NCBI RefSeq assembly: GCF_017948455.1
Contig: NZ_JAFFSU010000008.1
Coordinates: 248,001 to 312,000, forward strand
From: Streptomyces sp. GESEQ-4
GTDB lineage: Bacteria > Actinomycetota > Actinomycetes > Streptomycetales > Streptomycetaceae
Direction of reading: 5' to 3'
Length of the DNA stretch: 64,000 bases
In this document: piece by piece, positions 35,877 to 44,492 of the stretch
Layout of the letters: each line of letters starts with the position of its first letter
Numbering within the stretch: position 1 is the stretch's first letter
Made by a program: the position numbers and the translations under genes
Notes under the pieces: generated by a model
Database searches by the model: none
The model's input: the letters and a program-made list of their open reading frames with translations, nothing else
What the model was told of the DNA's origin: nothing

Positions 35877-36455
35877 ATGAGCTACGACCCGCCGCGCCCG
35901 GCCGGTCGTCTGCTGCTCACGCCCGAGGACAAGGAGGCCCCCGCCCGGGCTGACCGGCTGCGTCGGCTGGGCCTGGGGGAGCGGACGGAGCCTGCCCTCG
36001 ACGCGTTCGCGGACGGTCTCGCCGAGCTGACCGCGGCGCCGTACGCCATGGTCAACTTCATCGACGAGAACCGGCAGTTCTTCGCGGGCCTGCATCTTCC
36101 CGCCATCGATCCGTTCGTGAAGGGCGACGGCACCACTGTGGAGTTCGGCCGCTCCCTCCCGCGCGACCATGGGTTCTGCCCCCATGTGGTGGTCCGCCGC
36201 AAGGCGCTCGTCCTGGAGGACGTCTGCGACTATCCGCGGTTCGCCGGCAACCCCGTCGTCGACGAGTTCGGCATCCGCTCCTATCTCGGCGCACCGCTCA
36301 TCGACCGCACGGGCATGGTGCTAGGCACCATCTGCGTCATCGACGTGGCACCGCGGCCCTGGGGGAGACCCGGCCTGGAGACCATCAAGTCGGCGGCGGC
36401 GGGTCTCGTCGCCCGGCTCGAGCGGCGGGAGGCCGACGGGCTTCCGGTGCTCTGA
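35877..36455 (+). CDS. GAF-domain protein associated with the conservon
   Basis: The 192-residue protein is almost entirely a GAF domain (about residues 35-185; AMVNFIDENRQFFAGL, SYLGAPLIDRTGMVLGTICVID), a small-molecule or redox sensor fold. No output domain is present, so it probably works by protein contact. ATG 35877 has GGAGTG 6 nt upstream. It follows cvnD by 59 bp in the same direction and is likely a fifth member of the conservon. Ligand unknown. Confidence 0.85.
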   Translation: MSYDPPRPAGRLLLTPEDKEAPARADRLRRLGLGERTEPALDAFADGLAELTAAPYAMVNFIDENRQFFAGLHLPAIDPFVKGDGTTVEFGRSLPRDHGFCPHVVVRRKALVLEDVCDYPRFAGNPVVDEFGIRSYLGAPLIDRTGMVLGTICVIDVAPRPWGRPGLETIKSAAAGLVARLERREADGLPVL

Positions 36456-36650
36456 CGGGTGCTCTGACGCCAGGTGTCCCGCCTGGTCGCCGCGCGGGTG
36501 TGAAGCGGAGCTGGGGCGCGGCTTAAGAAATCCTCGATGGACCGGGGACGGTGTCGTACGGCAGATTGCTGGGCGATTCCACCCCTCTCCCCGGATGCGG
36601 GCGCCTTCGGCATGCCCGGACCCGGGGTCGCACCGTCAGGAGCCGTAGCG

Positions 36651-37679
36651 TTGAAGGCGCTGGTCAAGGAAAAGGCGGAGCCCGGGCTGTGGCTCGCGGA
36701 AGTCCCCGAGCCCGCCGTGGGACCGGGCGACGTACTGATCAAGGTGCTGCGCACCGGCATCTGCGGCACCGACCTGCACATCCGGTCCTGGGACGGCTGG
36801 GCGCGGCAGGCGATCCGCACCCCGCTGGTCGTCGGGCACGAGTTCGTCGGCGAGGTCGTCGAGACCGGCCGGGACGTCACCGACATCGCGGCAGGCGACC
36901 GGGTCAGCGGCGAGGGCCACCTGGTGTGCGGGAAGTGCCGCAACTGCCTGGCCGGGCGGCGGCATCTGTGCCGGGCCACGATCGGTCTCGGCGTCGGACG
37001 GAACGGGGCGTTCGCCGAGTACGTGGCGCTGCCCGCCGCCAATGTATGGGTGCACCGTGTGCCCGTGGACCTCGATGTCGCCGCGATCTTCGACCCGTTC
37101 GGCAACGCCGTGCACACCGCCCTGTCCTTCCCGTTGGTCGGCGAGGACGTCCTGATCACGGGCGCCGGCCCGATCGGTCTGATGGCCGCGGCGGTGGCCC
37201 GGCACGCCGGCGCGCGGAACGTCATGATCACGGACGTCAGCGAGGAACGCCTCGAACTGGCCCGCAAGATCGGAGTCAGCCTCGCGCTCGATGTCTCCGA
37301 CACGACGATCGCCGACGGCCAGCGCCGACTCGGGCTGCGCGAGGGCTTCGACATCGGCCTGGAGATGTCCGGTCGTCCCGAGGCGATGCGCGGCATGATC
37401 GCGAACATGACGCACGGCGGGCGGATCGCGATGCTCGGCCTGCCGTCCCAGGAGTTCCCGGTCGACTGGGCCCGGATCGTCACCTCGATGATCACCGTCA
37501 AGGGCATCTACGGCCGCGAGATGTTCGAGACCTGGTACGCGATGTCGGTGCTGCTGGAAGGCGGCCTCGACCTCGCGCCCGTCATCACCGGCCGCTACGG
37601 CTACCGCGACTTCGAGGCGGCGTTCGCCGATGCGGCGAGCGGCCGCGGCGGCAAGGTCATCCTCGACTGGACCTCGTAA
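36651..37679 (+). CDS. tdh: L-threonine 3-dehydrogenase
   Basis: The 342-residue zinc-dependent medium-chain dehydrogenase has [17 protein letters not shown] (catalytic zinc site), the structural-zinc cysteines in [15 protein letters not shown], and the NAD-binding [13 protein letters not shown]. It oxidises threonine to 2-amino-3-oxobutyrate, which Kbl then cleaves. The length equals that of E. coli Tdh. TTG 36651 is chosen: AGGAG lies 8 nt upstream, and the sequence before it is not family-like. Kbl follows after 28 bp. Confidence 0.94.
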   Translation: MKALVKEKAEPGLWLAEVPEPAVGPGDVLIKVLRTGICGTDLHIRSWDGWARQAIRTPLVVGHEFVGEVVETGRDVTDIAAGDRVSGEGHLVCGKCRNCLAGRRHLCRATIGLGVGRNGAFAEYVALPAANVWVHRVPVDLDVAAIFDPFGNAVHTALSFPLVGEDVLITGAGPIGLMAAAVARHAGARNVMITDVSEERLELARKIGVSLALDVSDTTIADGQRRLGLREGFDIGLEMSGRPEAMRGMIANMTHGGRIAMLGLPSQEFPVDWARIVTSMITVKGIYGREMFETWYAMSVLLEGGLDLAPVITGRYGYRDFEAAFADAASGRGGKVILDWTS

Positions 37680-37707
37680 CTCCCTTACAGCTTCAGGAGC
37701 TTCAGCC

Positions 37708-38910
37708 ATGTTCGACTCCGTGCGCGACGACCTCCGCGCCACCCTCGACGAGATCCGTGCCGCCGGGCTGCACAAGCCCGAGCGGGTGATCGGCACCCCG
37801 CAGTCGGCGACCGTGCACGTCAGCGCGGGCGGCCGCCCCGGGGAGGTGCTCAACTTCTGCGCCAACAACTACCTCGGCCTCGCCGACCACCCGGAGGTCG
37901 TGGCCGCCGCTCACGCGGCTCTGGACCGCTGGGGCTACGGCATGGCCTCCGTGCGCTTCATCTGCGGCACGCAGGAGGTGCACAAGGAGCTGGAGGCACG
38001 GCTGTCGGCGTTCCTCGGCCAGGAGGACACGATCCTGTACTCCTCCTGCTTCGACGCCAACGGCGGCGTGTTCGAGACGCTGCTCGGCGCGGAGGACGCG
38101 GTGATCTCCGACGCCCTCAACCATGCCTCGATCATCGACGGCATCCGCCTGTCCAAGGCCCGCCGCTTCCGCTACGCCAACCGCGATCTGGCCGACCTGG
38201 AACGCCAGTTGAAGGAGGCGCAGTCCGCCCGGCGCAGGCTGATCGTCACCGACGGCGTCTTCTCCATGGACGGCTATGTGGCCCCGCTGCGCGAGATCTG
38301 CGACCTGGCCGACCGCTACGACGCGATGGTCATGGTCGACGACTCGCACGCCGTCGGCTTCGTCGGCCCGACCGGCCGAGGCACTCCCGAGCTGCACGGC
38401 GTCATGGACCGCGTCGACATCATCACCGGCACCCTCGGCAAGGCGCTCGGCGGCGCCTCCGGCGGCTACGTCGCCGCACGCGCCGAGATCGTCGCCCTGC
38501 TGCGGCAGCGCTCACGGCCGTACCTCTTCTCGAACACGCTTGCCCCGGTGATCGCGGCGGCCTCACTGAAGGTGCTCGACCTGCTGGAGGCAGCGGACGA
38601 CCTCCGGGTCCGGCTCACCGAGAACACCGCGCTGTTCCGCCGCCGGATGACCGAGGAGGGCTTCGACATCCTCACCGGCGACCATGCGATCGCCCCCGTC
38701 ATGATCGGTGACGCCTCCGTCGCCGGGCGGCTGGCGGAGCTGCTGCTGGAGCGCGGGGTGTATGTGATCGGCTTCTCCTACCCGGTCGTACCGCAGGGGC
38801 AGGCCCGTATCCGTGTCCAGCTGTCCGCCGCGCACTCGACGGCGGATGTGAACCGTGCGGTCGACGCCTTCGTCGCGGCGCGCGCGGACCTGGGAGAATC
38901 GGACGCATGA
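37708..38910 (+). CDS. kbl: Glycine C-acetyltransferase (2-amino-3-ketobutyrate CoA ligase)
   Basis: The 400-residue PLP enzyme is of the alpha-oxoamine synthase family. It has [14 protein letters not shown] at the substrate site, [10 protein letters not shown], and the PLP lysine in [13 protein letters not shown]. It uses CoA to split 2-amino-3-oxobutyrate to glycine and acetyl-CoA. ATG 37708 has CAGGAG 8 nt upstream. The stop overlaps the LysR gene (ATGA), making tdh-kbl-lysR a transcription unit. Confidence 0.96.
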   Translation: MFDSVRDDLRATLDEIRAAGLHKPERVIGTPQSATVHVSAGGRPGEVLNFCANNYLGLADHPEVVAAAHAALDRWGYGMASVRFICGTQEVHKELEARLSAFLGQEDTILYSSCFDANGGVFETLLGAEDAVISDALNHASIIDGIRLSKARRFRYANRDLADLERQLKEAQSARRRLIVTDGVFSMDGYVAPLREICDLADRYDAMVMVDDSHAVGFVGPTGRGTPELHGVMDRVDIITGTLGKALGGASGGYVAARAEIVALLRQRSRPYLFSNTLAPVIAAASLKVLDLLEAADDLRVRLTENTALFRRRMTEEGFDILTGDHAIAPVMIGDASVAGRLAELLLERGVYVIGFSYPVVPQGQARIRVQLSAAHSTADVNRAVDAFVAARADLGESDA

Positions 38911-39809
38911 TCGAGGCGCGGCGGCTCCACATCCTCCGTGCGGTGGCCGACCACCGCACGGTGACGGCGGCTGCCGCCGCGCTCTATCTCACCCCCTCCG
39001 CCGTCTCCCAGCAGCTGACGGCGCTGGAGCAGGAGACGGGCCACCGGCTGGTGGAGCGCGGCGCGAAGGGCGTACGGCTCACTCCGGCCGGCGAGATCCT
39101 GCTCAGCCACACCAACGTGGTCCTCGCCCAGCTGGAGCGCGCCGAGGCGGAACTGGCCGCGTACAGCTCGGGAGCCGCCGGCACGGTGACCGTCGCCTCC
39201 TTCGCGACCGGCATCGTCCTGGTCGTCGCGCCCGCGGTGGCCCGCCTCGCCATGACGGCGCCCGGCATCCGCATCCGCGTGCAGGACGCCGAGGGCGACG
39301 CCAGCCTGCCGATGGTGCTGGACCGGCAGGTCGATGTCGCGGTCGCCGTCGAGTACCGCGGAGCGCCGCCCGCCGACGACCCGCGGCTGGCCCATGTGCC
39401 GCTGTACGCCGAGCCGTTCGACGCGGTGGTCCCGGTCAGCCACCGGCTGGCGGACGCCGAGGAGGTGCCGCTGGCGGAGCTGGCGAAGGACCCGTGGATC
39501 GGCCCGTACCCCGGCAACCCATGCCACGACGTCGTTGTCCTCGCCTGCGAGAGCGCGGGATTCCAGCCCCGCCTGGAGCACTCCTCGGACGACTTCCGCG
39601 CCGTCGTCGCCCTCGCCTCGGCCGACGCGGGCGTGGCGCTCGTACCCCGTTCCGCACTGCACGGCATGGACCTCACGGGCGTGGTGGTCCGCCCGGTCGA
39701 CGGGGTCGCGCCCACCCGCCGGGTCTTCGCGGCCGTACGGCGGGGAGCGGAGGAGCATCCGCTGATCCGTCCGGTGCTGGACGCGTTGGGAGCGGTGGCC
39801 CAGGGCTGA
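38907..39809 (+). CDS. LysR-family transcriptional regulator
   Basis: The 300-residue protein has an N-terminal LysR helix-turn-helix (about residues 3-60; [18 protein letters not shown]) and a periplasmic-binding-like effector domain (about 90-295). It is coupled to kbl. LysR genes normally lie divergent to their target, so regulation of tdh-kbl is plausible but not shown. The effector is unknown. Confidence 0.92.
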   Translation: MIEARRLHILRAVADHRTVTAAAAALYLTPSAVSQQLTALEQETGHRLVERGAKGVRLTPAGEILLSHTNVVLAQLERAEAELAAYSSGAAGTVTVASFATGIVLVVAPAVARLAMTAPGIRIRVQDAEGDASLPMVLDRQVDVAVAVEYRGAPPADDPRLAHVPLYAEPFDAVVPVSHRLADAEEVPLAELAKDPWIGPYPGNPCHDVVVLACESAGFQPRLEHSSDDFRAVVALASADAGVALVPRSALHGMDLTGVVVRPVDGVAPTRRVFAAVRRGAEEHPLIRPVLDALGAVAQG

Positions 39810-39821
39810 GGGCCCACCGGG

Positions 39822-39860
39822 TTCTCATGTATGGGCTTCTCATATATGGGATAGCATCCC
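39822..39860 (+). promoter_or_regulatory. Repeats and possible leaderless promoter for the XRE-cupin gene
   Basis: TTCTCATGTATGGG (39822-39835) recurs with one change at 39837-39850. It runs into an inverted repeat GGGAT-AGC-ATCCC (39848-39860). TAGCAT at 39852-39857 would be a -10 box exactly 7 nt before ATG 39865, so the transcript may start at the ATG. No ribosome-binding site is visible, which supports a leaderless mRNA. No good -35 is seen; the direct repeats may bind an activator or the gene's own product. Confidence 0.5.
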
Positions 39861-39864
39861 GAAT

Positions 39865-40443
39865 ATGAAACAGGTCGAAGCCGCGCCCGACCCCGTGGAC
39901 GTCCGCCTCGGTGCCCGCCTCGCCGAGCTGCGGTCCGAACGGGGCTGGTCCCTAGGGGAGTTGGCGGAGCGCAGCGGAGTGAGCCGGTCGACGCTGTCGC
40001 GCGCCGAGCGCGCCGAGATCAGCCCCACCGCATCCCTCCTCAACCGCCTCTGCGCCGTCTACGGGCGGACCATGTCCCAGCTGCTCAGCGAGGTCGAGCA
40101 GGAGCCCGCGCTGCTGGTGCGGGCGGCCGAGCAGCAGGTGTGGGAGGACCGGTCCTCCGGCTTCGTACGGCGTTCCGTGTCCCCGCCGCACGCCGGGCTG
40201 CGCGGCGAACTCGTCGAGGGGCGGCTCGCCGCGGGCGCCGACATCGCGTACGACCGGCCGCCCGTGCCGGGACTGGAGCAGCACATCTGGGTGCTGGAGG
40301 GGGCCTTGGAGGTGACCGCGCAGGACGTGGAGCACCGGCTCGATACGGGTGACTGCCTGCGGCTGCGGGTGTGGGGGCCGACGCGGTTCCGGTGCGCCGA
40401 CGCCGAGGAGGTCCGGTATGTGCTGGCGGTGGTGCTGCCGTGA
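39865..40443 (+). CDS. XRE-family regulator with cupin domain
   Basis: The 192-residue protein has an N-terminal helix-turn-helix (about residues 17-72; SLGELAERSGVSRSTLSRAE) and a C-terminal cupin (about 110-190; HIWVLEGALEV, LDTGDCLRLRVWGP). This architecture matches ligand-sensing repressors. It is coupled to the acetyltransferase downstream (GTGA overlap), its likely target. It is only distantly like the hopanoid-locus XRE-cupin protein. Confidence 0.9.
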   Translation: MKQVEAAPDPVDVRLGARLAELRSERGWSLGELAERSGVSRSTLSRAERAEISPTASLLNRLCAVYGRTMSQLLSEVEQEPALLVRAAEQQVWEDRSSGFVRRSVSPPHAGLRGELVEGRLAAGADIAYDRPPVPGLEQHIWVLEGALEVTAQDVEHRLDTGDCLRLRVWGPTRFRCADAEEVRYVLAVVLP

Positions 40444-40976
40444 CCGTCATGCGCTGGGACGCGGATCAACTGCTCGCGGCGATCGAGGAGTTGGCCGACC
40501 TGCTCACCGACACCGTGCACTCAGGCGCCTCCATCGGCTTCCTCGCGCCGCTCGACCGCGCGGCGGCCGTGGCGTGGTGGACGGAGTGGGCCGCCAACGT
40601 CGCCGCCGGGCGACTCGCGGTGTGGGTCGCGCGTGAGGAGGGCGGCCGGGTGGTCGGCACCGTCAGCCTGGCCTTCCCCGACAAGCCCAACAGCCGTCAC
40701 CGCGCCGAACTGGTCAAGCTGATGGTGCACCGGGACGCGCGGGGGCAGGGCCTGGGCCGTACGCTCCTGGGCACCGCGGAAAGGGCGGCAGCCGAAGCGG
40801 GCATCACCCTCCTCCACCTCGACACCGAGACAGACAGCCTCGCCGAACGCCTCTACCGCTCGGCCGGCTGGACCCGGCTCGGCGCGATACCCGACTACGC
40901 GGCGAGCCCGGCCGGGGTGCTGCGGCCGACGACCATCTACTTCAAGCAGGTCGGAGCGGGCACTCTCACCTGCTGA
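40440..40976 (+). CDS. GNAT-family N-acetyltransferase
   Basis: The 178-residue enzyme has the acetyl-CoA-binding motif A VHRDARGQGLGRTLL (about residues 101-115) and the C-terminal AERLYRSAGWTRLGAIPDY. It transfers an acetyl group to an amine; by family resemblance an antibiotic or amino acid is possible, but the substrate is unknown. GTG 40440 overlaps the regulator stop; ATG 40449 is in frame. Confidence 0.88.
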   Translation: MTVMRWDADQLLAAIEELADLLTDTVHSGASIGFLAPLDRAAAVAWWTEWAANVAAGRLAVWVAREEGGRVVGTVSLAFPDKPNSRHRAELVKLMVHRDARGQGLGRTLLGTAERAAAEAGITLLHLDTETDSLAERLYRSAGWTRLGAIPDYAASPAGVLRPTTIYFKQVGAGTLTC

Positions 40977-40997
40977 ATGTCAGTGGGAGCCGCTACC

Positions 40998-41366
40998 GTG
41001 CGTTCCATGCCGGATGCCGAAGACGTACGACGGATCTCCCTGTCCTTGCCGGACACGACGGAGAAGATCGCCTGGAGCATGCCCACGTTCCGGGTCGCGG
41101 GGAAGATGTTCGCCACGCTGCCCGAGGAGGAGACCTCCATCGCCGTGCGCTGCCCCAAGGAGGAGCGCGACGAACTGGTCCTGGCCGAGCCGGAGAAGTT
41201 CTGGATCGCCGAGCACGAGGCGATGTTCGCCTGGGTCCGGGTCCGGCTCGCCGCGCTGGAGGACGAGGGGGAGTTGCGGGACATCCTCGCCGACTCCTGG
41301 CGCCAGGCTGCGCCGACCCGACTGCTTGAGGCTTACCCGGAGTTGGGGCCGCCGGCGGTGGACTAA
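40998..41366 (+). CDS. MmcQ/YjbR-like protein
   Basis: The 122-residue protein shows the YjbR fold: PDAEDVRRISLSLPDTTEK at the start, a KMFATL strand and WVRVRL near the C-terminus. YjbR proteins have a double-wing DNA-binding-like fold but no proven activity. The start is uncertain: GTG 40998 has GGGAG upstream, while ATG 41007 and ATG 40977 are in frame. It is convergent with the transketolase genes. Confidence 0.8.
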   Translation: MRSMPDAEDVRRISLSLPDTTEKIAWSMPTFRVAGKMFATLPEEETSIAVRCPKEERDELVLAEPEKFWIAEHEAMFAWVRVRLAALEDEGELRDILADSWRQAAPTRLLEAYPELGPPAVD

Positions 41367-41389
41367 GTGCTCTGCGGGAAGTGCGGCGC

Positions 41390-41481
41390 TCTGTCGTCAG
41401 TCGTCTGCGGGTCCGTCGTGGCTGGTCGCGCCCGCGCGGCGGAGCCGCATATCGACACAGCCCCGCGCCCCTTTGGGGCGC
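41390..41481. repeat. Dispersed Streptomyces-type intergenic element with two hairpins
   Basis: Between two convergent genes lies sequence that I recognise as a common Streptomyces intergenic repeat: a GTCGTGGCTGGTCGCGCCC segment, hairpin GCGGC-GGA-GCCGC (41436-41448), then GCGCCCC-TTT-GGGGCGC (41465-41481). The second hairpin is symmetric and can end transcription from both sides. Recognition of the family is from memory; the hairpins are seen directly. Confidence 0.6.
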
Positions 41482-41513
41482 TGCCGAACCGCAGCCGACT
41501 TCGCCAAGTCCGC

Positions 41514-42413
41514 TTAGAGGCCCATGAACCCCGTGATCCGCTTCCGCAGCGACCCGGCGTCCAGTCCGTGCGCGGCGACATGTTCCTCGAGACTGCCGTA
41601 GCGCCGCAGCTCACGGCGGCCGACGCCCAGGCCCAGGACACGGTGGGGTACGTCGGCGAGCGCGTCGTTCGCGGCGGCGGTCGACGTGCCCGCGAGGTAG
41701 GGCTCGACGAGGACGACATCGGTACCGGCGGCCTCCGTGGCCCGGCGCAGCGAGTCCGTGTCGAAGGGCCGTACGGTCGTCGCGTACAGGACGGTCAGGT
41801 CGAGGCCCTCGGTGGCGTCCAGCACGGCGTCGAGCATCGGCCCCACGGCGACGACGACACCGGAGCGGCCCTCGCGGACGGTGACGAAGCGTGCCCCGTC
41901 GACCGGGCGTCCGGCCGCGTTCGACTGGACGGACAGCCGGACGTACACCTTGTCGTCACCGGCGCCGACCGCATGCCGCAGCAGTGTCTCGGCCTCGTCG
42001 GGATGCCCCGGCACATGGACGGTCCACCCGTCGAGGGTGTCGAGGAGCGCCACATCGCCGGGCGCCATGTGCGTGTACCCACCGGCCGGCCAGTCGAAGG
42101 ACGCGGCGGCGCTCACCAGCACCGCACCGACGTCCTGATGCCCGAGGTCCAGCTTCACCTGCTCGAAGGGTCGTTCCACGAGAAAGCTGGCGAAGGTGTG
42201 CACGATCGGCCGCATCCCGGTGAGCGCCAGGCCCGCGCCCGCCCCGACCAGGAGCTGCTCGCGGATACCGACGTCGATCACCCGGTCGGGATGCCTGCGC
42301 CGCACCTCCGCGAAACTGGCCGAGCCGATCACGGCGAGAACGACCGCGACGCGCGGATCCTCGTCGAGCAGCCGCGAGGCGACGGGAGCGAAACGGTCAC
42401 GCATGGTGTCCAT
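41514..42413 (-). CDS. Transketolase C-terminal subunit (pyrimidine-binding half)
   Basis: The 299-residue protein covers the transketolase pyrimidine domain (VIDVGIREQLLVGAGAGLAL, with the catalytic glutamate in REQ) and the C-terminal regulatory domain. In split transketolases it pairs with the N-terminal half encoded just upstream. Together they transfer two-carbon ketol units; a DXP-synthase-like or specialised reaction is also possible for such two-subunit enzymes. ATG 42413 is used; 85 bp separate it from the N-terminal subunit. Its end faces the YjbR gene. Confidence 0.88.
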   Translation of the reverse strand: MDTMRDRFAPVASRLLDEDPRVAVVLAVIGSASFAEVRRRHPDRVIDVGIREQLLVGAGAGLALTGMRPIVHTFASFLVERPFEQVKLDLGHQDVGAVLVSAAASFDWPAGGYTHMAPGDVALLDTLDGWTVHVPGHPDEAETLLRHAVGAGDDKVYVRLSVQSNAAGRPVDGARFVTVREGRSGVVVAVGPMLDAVLDATEGLDLTVLYATTVRPFDTDSLRRATEAAGTDVVLVEPYLAGTSTAAANDALADVPHRVLGLGVGRRELRRYGSLEEHVAAHGLDAGSLRKRITGFMGL

Positions 42414-42498
42414 GGAGTTCGAGCCCTTCTGTTGAGTCCGGAGTGGGGCGTGAGTTCGGCGGGGGCGTGCGTTCGGAGCGGGCGTGTGCGGGTGGCGC

Positions 42499-43206
42499 TC
42501 AGGCGTACGCCGGCTCGACGCGGGCCACGACCACGTGCGGGCGACCCGGGTGCGGGGTGGTGCAGGCGGTGTACAGCGCCTCGTGGTCGCGTCCGTCGAC
42601 CGTGACCGCCGACCAACCCGCGACCTCGAAACGGGCGGCGATCCCGCCGGGCCGCGCGTAGGTGGCGGACGCGTTGTCGATGACGACGGTGTGGAGCCGC
42701 TCCAGACCGGCCGGTCCGGCGAAGGCGATCGCCTCGTGATTGCTGCCCTCGTCCAGCTCGGCGTCGCCGACAAGCGTCCAGACCCGCGGCTCGTCGAGCC
42801 CCTGCGCGCGCAGCCCCAGCGCTGTACCGACGGCGATCGGCAGCCCGTGCCCCAGCGAACCGCTGCCGATCTCCGCCCCCGGCACGAGCACCCGGTCGGG
42901 GTGATGGCCGAGCGGGGAGTCGTACGAGCCGAAGCCCGGCAGCCAGTCCACGGGCACGAAGCCCTTCGCGGCCAGGACCGCGTAGTACGCCATTGGCCCG
43001 TGCCCCTTGGACAGCAGGAACCGGTCCCTCTCCGGGTCCTCCATCAGCTCCGGGCGCACCCGCAGCACCCGGTCGTAGAGCACCCACAGCGCATCCAGTG
43101 TGGACGTCGCCGCAGGTCCGTGCTTCTCGTCGCCCGACATCAGGCTCATGAGCCGGGGCAGGTCCGCGTAGCCGTACGTACGCCTGTCTTCCTCGGTGGT
43201 CGTCAT
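42499..43206 (-). CDS. Transketolase N-terminal subunit (ThDP-binding half)
   Basis: The 235-residue subunit has the transketolase diphosphate-binding elements: SKGHGPMAYYAVLA, the GSLGHGLPIAVG loop, and GDAELDEGSNHEA ending with a shortened ND equivalent. It binds thiamine diphosphate and magnesium with the C-terminal subunit. ATG 43206 is only 7 nt from a good -10 box, so it is probably translated from a leaderless mRNA. It heads a two-gene operon. Confidence 0.9.
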   Translation of the reverse strand: MTTTEEDRRTYGYADLPRLMSLMSGDEKHGPAATSTLDALWVLYDRVLRVRPELMEDPERDRFLLSKGHGPMAYYAVLAAKGFVPVDWLPGFGSYDSPLGHHPDRVLVPGAEIGSGSLGHGLPIAVGTALGLRAQGLDEPRVWTLVGDAELDEGSNHEAIAFAGPAGLERLHTVVIDNASATYARPGGIAARFEVAGWSAVTVDGRDHEALYTACTTPHPGRPHVVVARVEPAYA

Positions 43207-43213
43207 GCCGACG

Positions 43214-43244
43214 ATCGTGCAACCTCGACCAAACTTGAGGTCAA
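43214..43244 (-). promoter_or_regulatory. MerR-type promoter and operator of the split transketolase
   Basis: On the minus strand TTGACC (43244-43239) and CACGAT (43219-43214) are separated by 19 bp. The long spacer is filled by the dyad ACCTCaAgtttggTcGAGGT (43241-43222). A 19-bp spacer with a centred ACCTC/GAGGT dyad is the hallmark of promoters twisted open by MerR-family activators (SoxR-like). The -10 lies 7 nt from the ATG, so the mRNA should be leaderless. No MerR gene is in the window. Confidence 0.65.
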
Positions 43245-43355
43245 ATGCGGCCCTGTGCGAGGCGCCCCGGATAAACGAGTGCGCGACCATCTGTCCAAGT
43301 GCGGTATTGTTTCCATGCGCGTTCGGCCACGGGAAATCCCAGGTCAGACGGGCAC

Positions 43356-43429
<74 letters not shown>

Positions 43430-43436
43430 CGGTGTG

Positions 43437-43474
43437 AAGGGTCTTCGCAGGCGAGAGCCTGTGGGGGCCCTTTT
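43437..43474 (+). terminator. Terminator of tRNA-Pro
   Basis: AAGGG-t-C..GCAGGC pairs with GCCTGT..G-g-CCCTT around a GAGA loop and is followed by TTTTC. This hairpin with a short T-run stands 8 bp after the tRNA. Confidence 0.7.
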
Positions 43475-43587
43475 CGTGTGGGTCGTTTCCGGCGTCGGGG
43501 CTGAGCATGCCGCTCATCGGCACCTTTACTCGGAGGCCGGCGAAGGTGCCGCTACGCGCTGCTGACCAACCTCGCCCCGGTCTCTGC

Positions 43588-43615
43588 CTGGTCGGCCTGC
43601 AGGGCGCCCGACCAG
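43588..43615 (-). terminator. Hairpin downstream of the SDR gene
   Basis: CTGGTCGG (43588-43595) and CCGACCAG (43608-43615) form an 8-bp stem with a 12-nt loop, 64 bp beyond the SDR stop on its strand. A second inverted repeat, GGCACCTT/AAGGTGCC, lies at 43519-43550. Both may end transcription between the SDR gene and the tRNA. Confidence 0.4.
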
Positions 43616-43678
43616 ACCCTGGTACCTGGATCCATCCACCCTCATCTGCGAAGTACGGGACGAGTCGGAGAATCCGGT

Positions 43679-44386
43679 TCAGCGGTGGGCGTCTTGGCCG
43701 ACGGGGCGGATGAGGATCTCGTTGACGTCGACGGTGGCCGGTTGGGTTACGGCATAAAGGACCGCGCGGGCGATGTCGCCGGGTTCGAGTTTCGGGTCGT
43801 GGGCGCGTTCGGACGGGATGCCGCCGGTGTCGACCAGGCCGGGCTGGACAAGGGTGACGCGGACGCCGGTGCCGACGCACTCGGCGCGGATGTTCTGGGC
43901 GAGGCCGTTGACCGCCCATTTCGTGGCGGAGTAGAGGTTGCCCGGTCGTACCCCCCGGCCGGCGGCCGATCCGGTGAATACGAGGTGACCGCCGGAGGCG
44001 ACCAGGGCGGGCAGCGCGGCACGTGCCGTCAGAGCAGGTCCGTAGACGTTGGCGAGCACCATGTCCCGCCACTGGTCGGGCGGTGCGCCCCGGGTGCCGA
44101 GGAAGCTCGTGACCACACTGGAGCCGGCGTTGGCGAAGGCAACGTCCAGTCGGCCCCAGGTGTCCTGGACCTGGCGGACGAGTCCGCTGACCTGGTCCCA
44201 GTCGGTGACGTCGCAGGCAACCGGCAGGACTCTGTCGGGGCCGCCCAGCTGTGCGGCAAGTTCGGTCACGGAGTGGTGGGTTCGCGCGGCGAGGACCACG
44301 CGGTATCCGGAGTCGGCTGCCAGTCGGGCGGTGGCGGCCCCGATGCCTCGGGAGGCTCCGGTGATCAGGAAGACGGGATCGTTCAT
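43679..44386 (-). CDS. Short-chain dehydrogenase/reductase
   Basis: The 235-residue SDR has the NAD(P)-binding TGASRGIG (about residues 8-15), NAG in FANAGSS, the catalytic serine in FTGSAAG and YSATK. The substrate is unknown. ATG 44386 is chosen: TAATCT lies 7 nt upstream, giving a leaderless mRNA. An earlier in-frame ATG (44407) would lie within the promoter. Its control region carries a DasR-like site. It is downstream of a truncated cyclodeaminase on the same strand. Confidence 0.9.
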   Translation of the reverse strand: MNDPVFLITGASRGIGAATARLAADSGYRVVLAARTHHSVTELAAQLGGPDRVLPVACDVTDWDQVSGLVRQVQDTWGRLDVAFANAGSSVVTSFLGTRGAPPDQWRDMVLANVYGPALTARAALPALVASGGHLVFTGSAAGRGVRPGNLYSATKWAVNGLAQNIRAECVGTGVRVTLVQPGLVDTGGIPSERAHDPKLEPGDIARAVLYAVTQPATVDVNEILIRPVGQDAHR

Positions 44387-44393
44387 GCACGTC

Positions 44394-44430
44394 AGATTAC
44401 TCATCACGGACGCAACCGGTCTAGACCACT
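44394..44430 (-). promoter_or_regulatory. Leaderless promoter with DasR-like (dre) operator for the SDR gene
   Basis: On the minus strand TAGACC (44423-44418) and TAATCT (44399-44394) are 18 bp apart, and the -10 is 7 nt from the ATG. The -35 overlaps the perfect palindrome GGTCTAGACC (44418-44427). The flanks extend it to ACCGGTCTAGACCACT (44415-44430), close to the dre site ACTGGTCTAGACCACT bound by the GlcNAc-responsive GntR regulator DasR as I remember it. Binding here would block the -35. Confidence 0.55.
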
Positions 44431-44492
44431 GTGCTAAGTTTTGCCACCTGCCAGCGAAGGGGAAATCCGTGGACTTCGCGGCCCCGAAGTCG

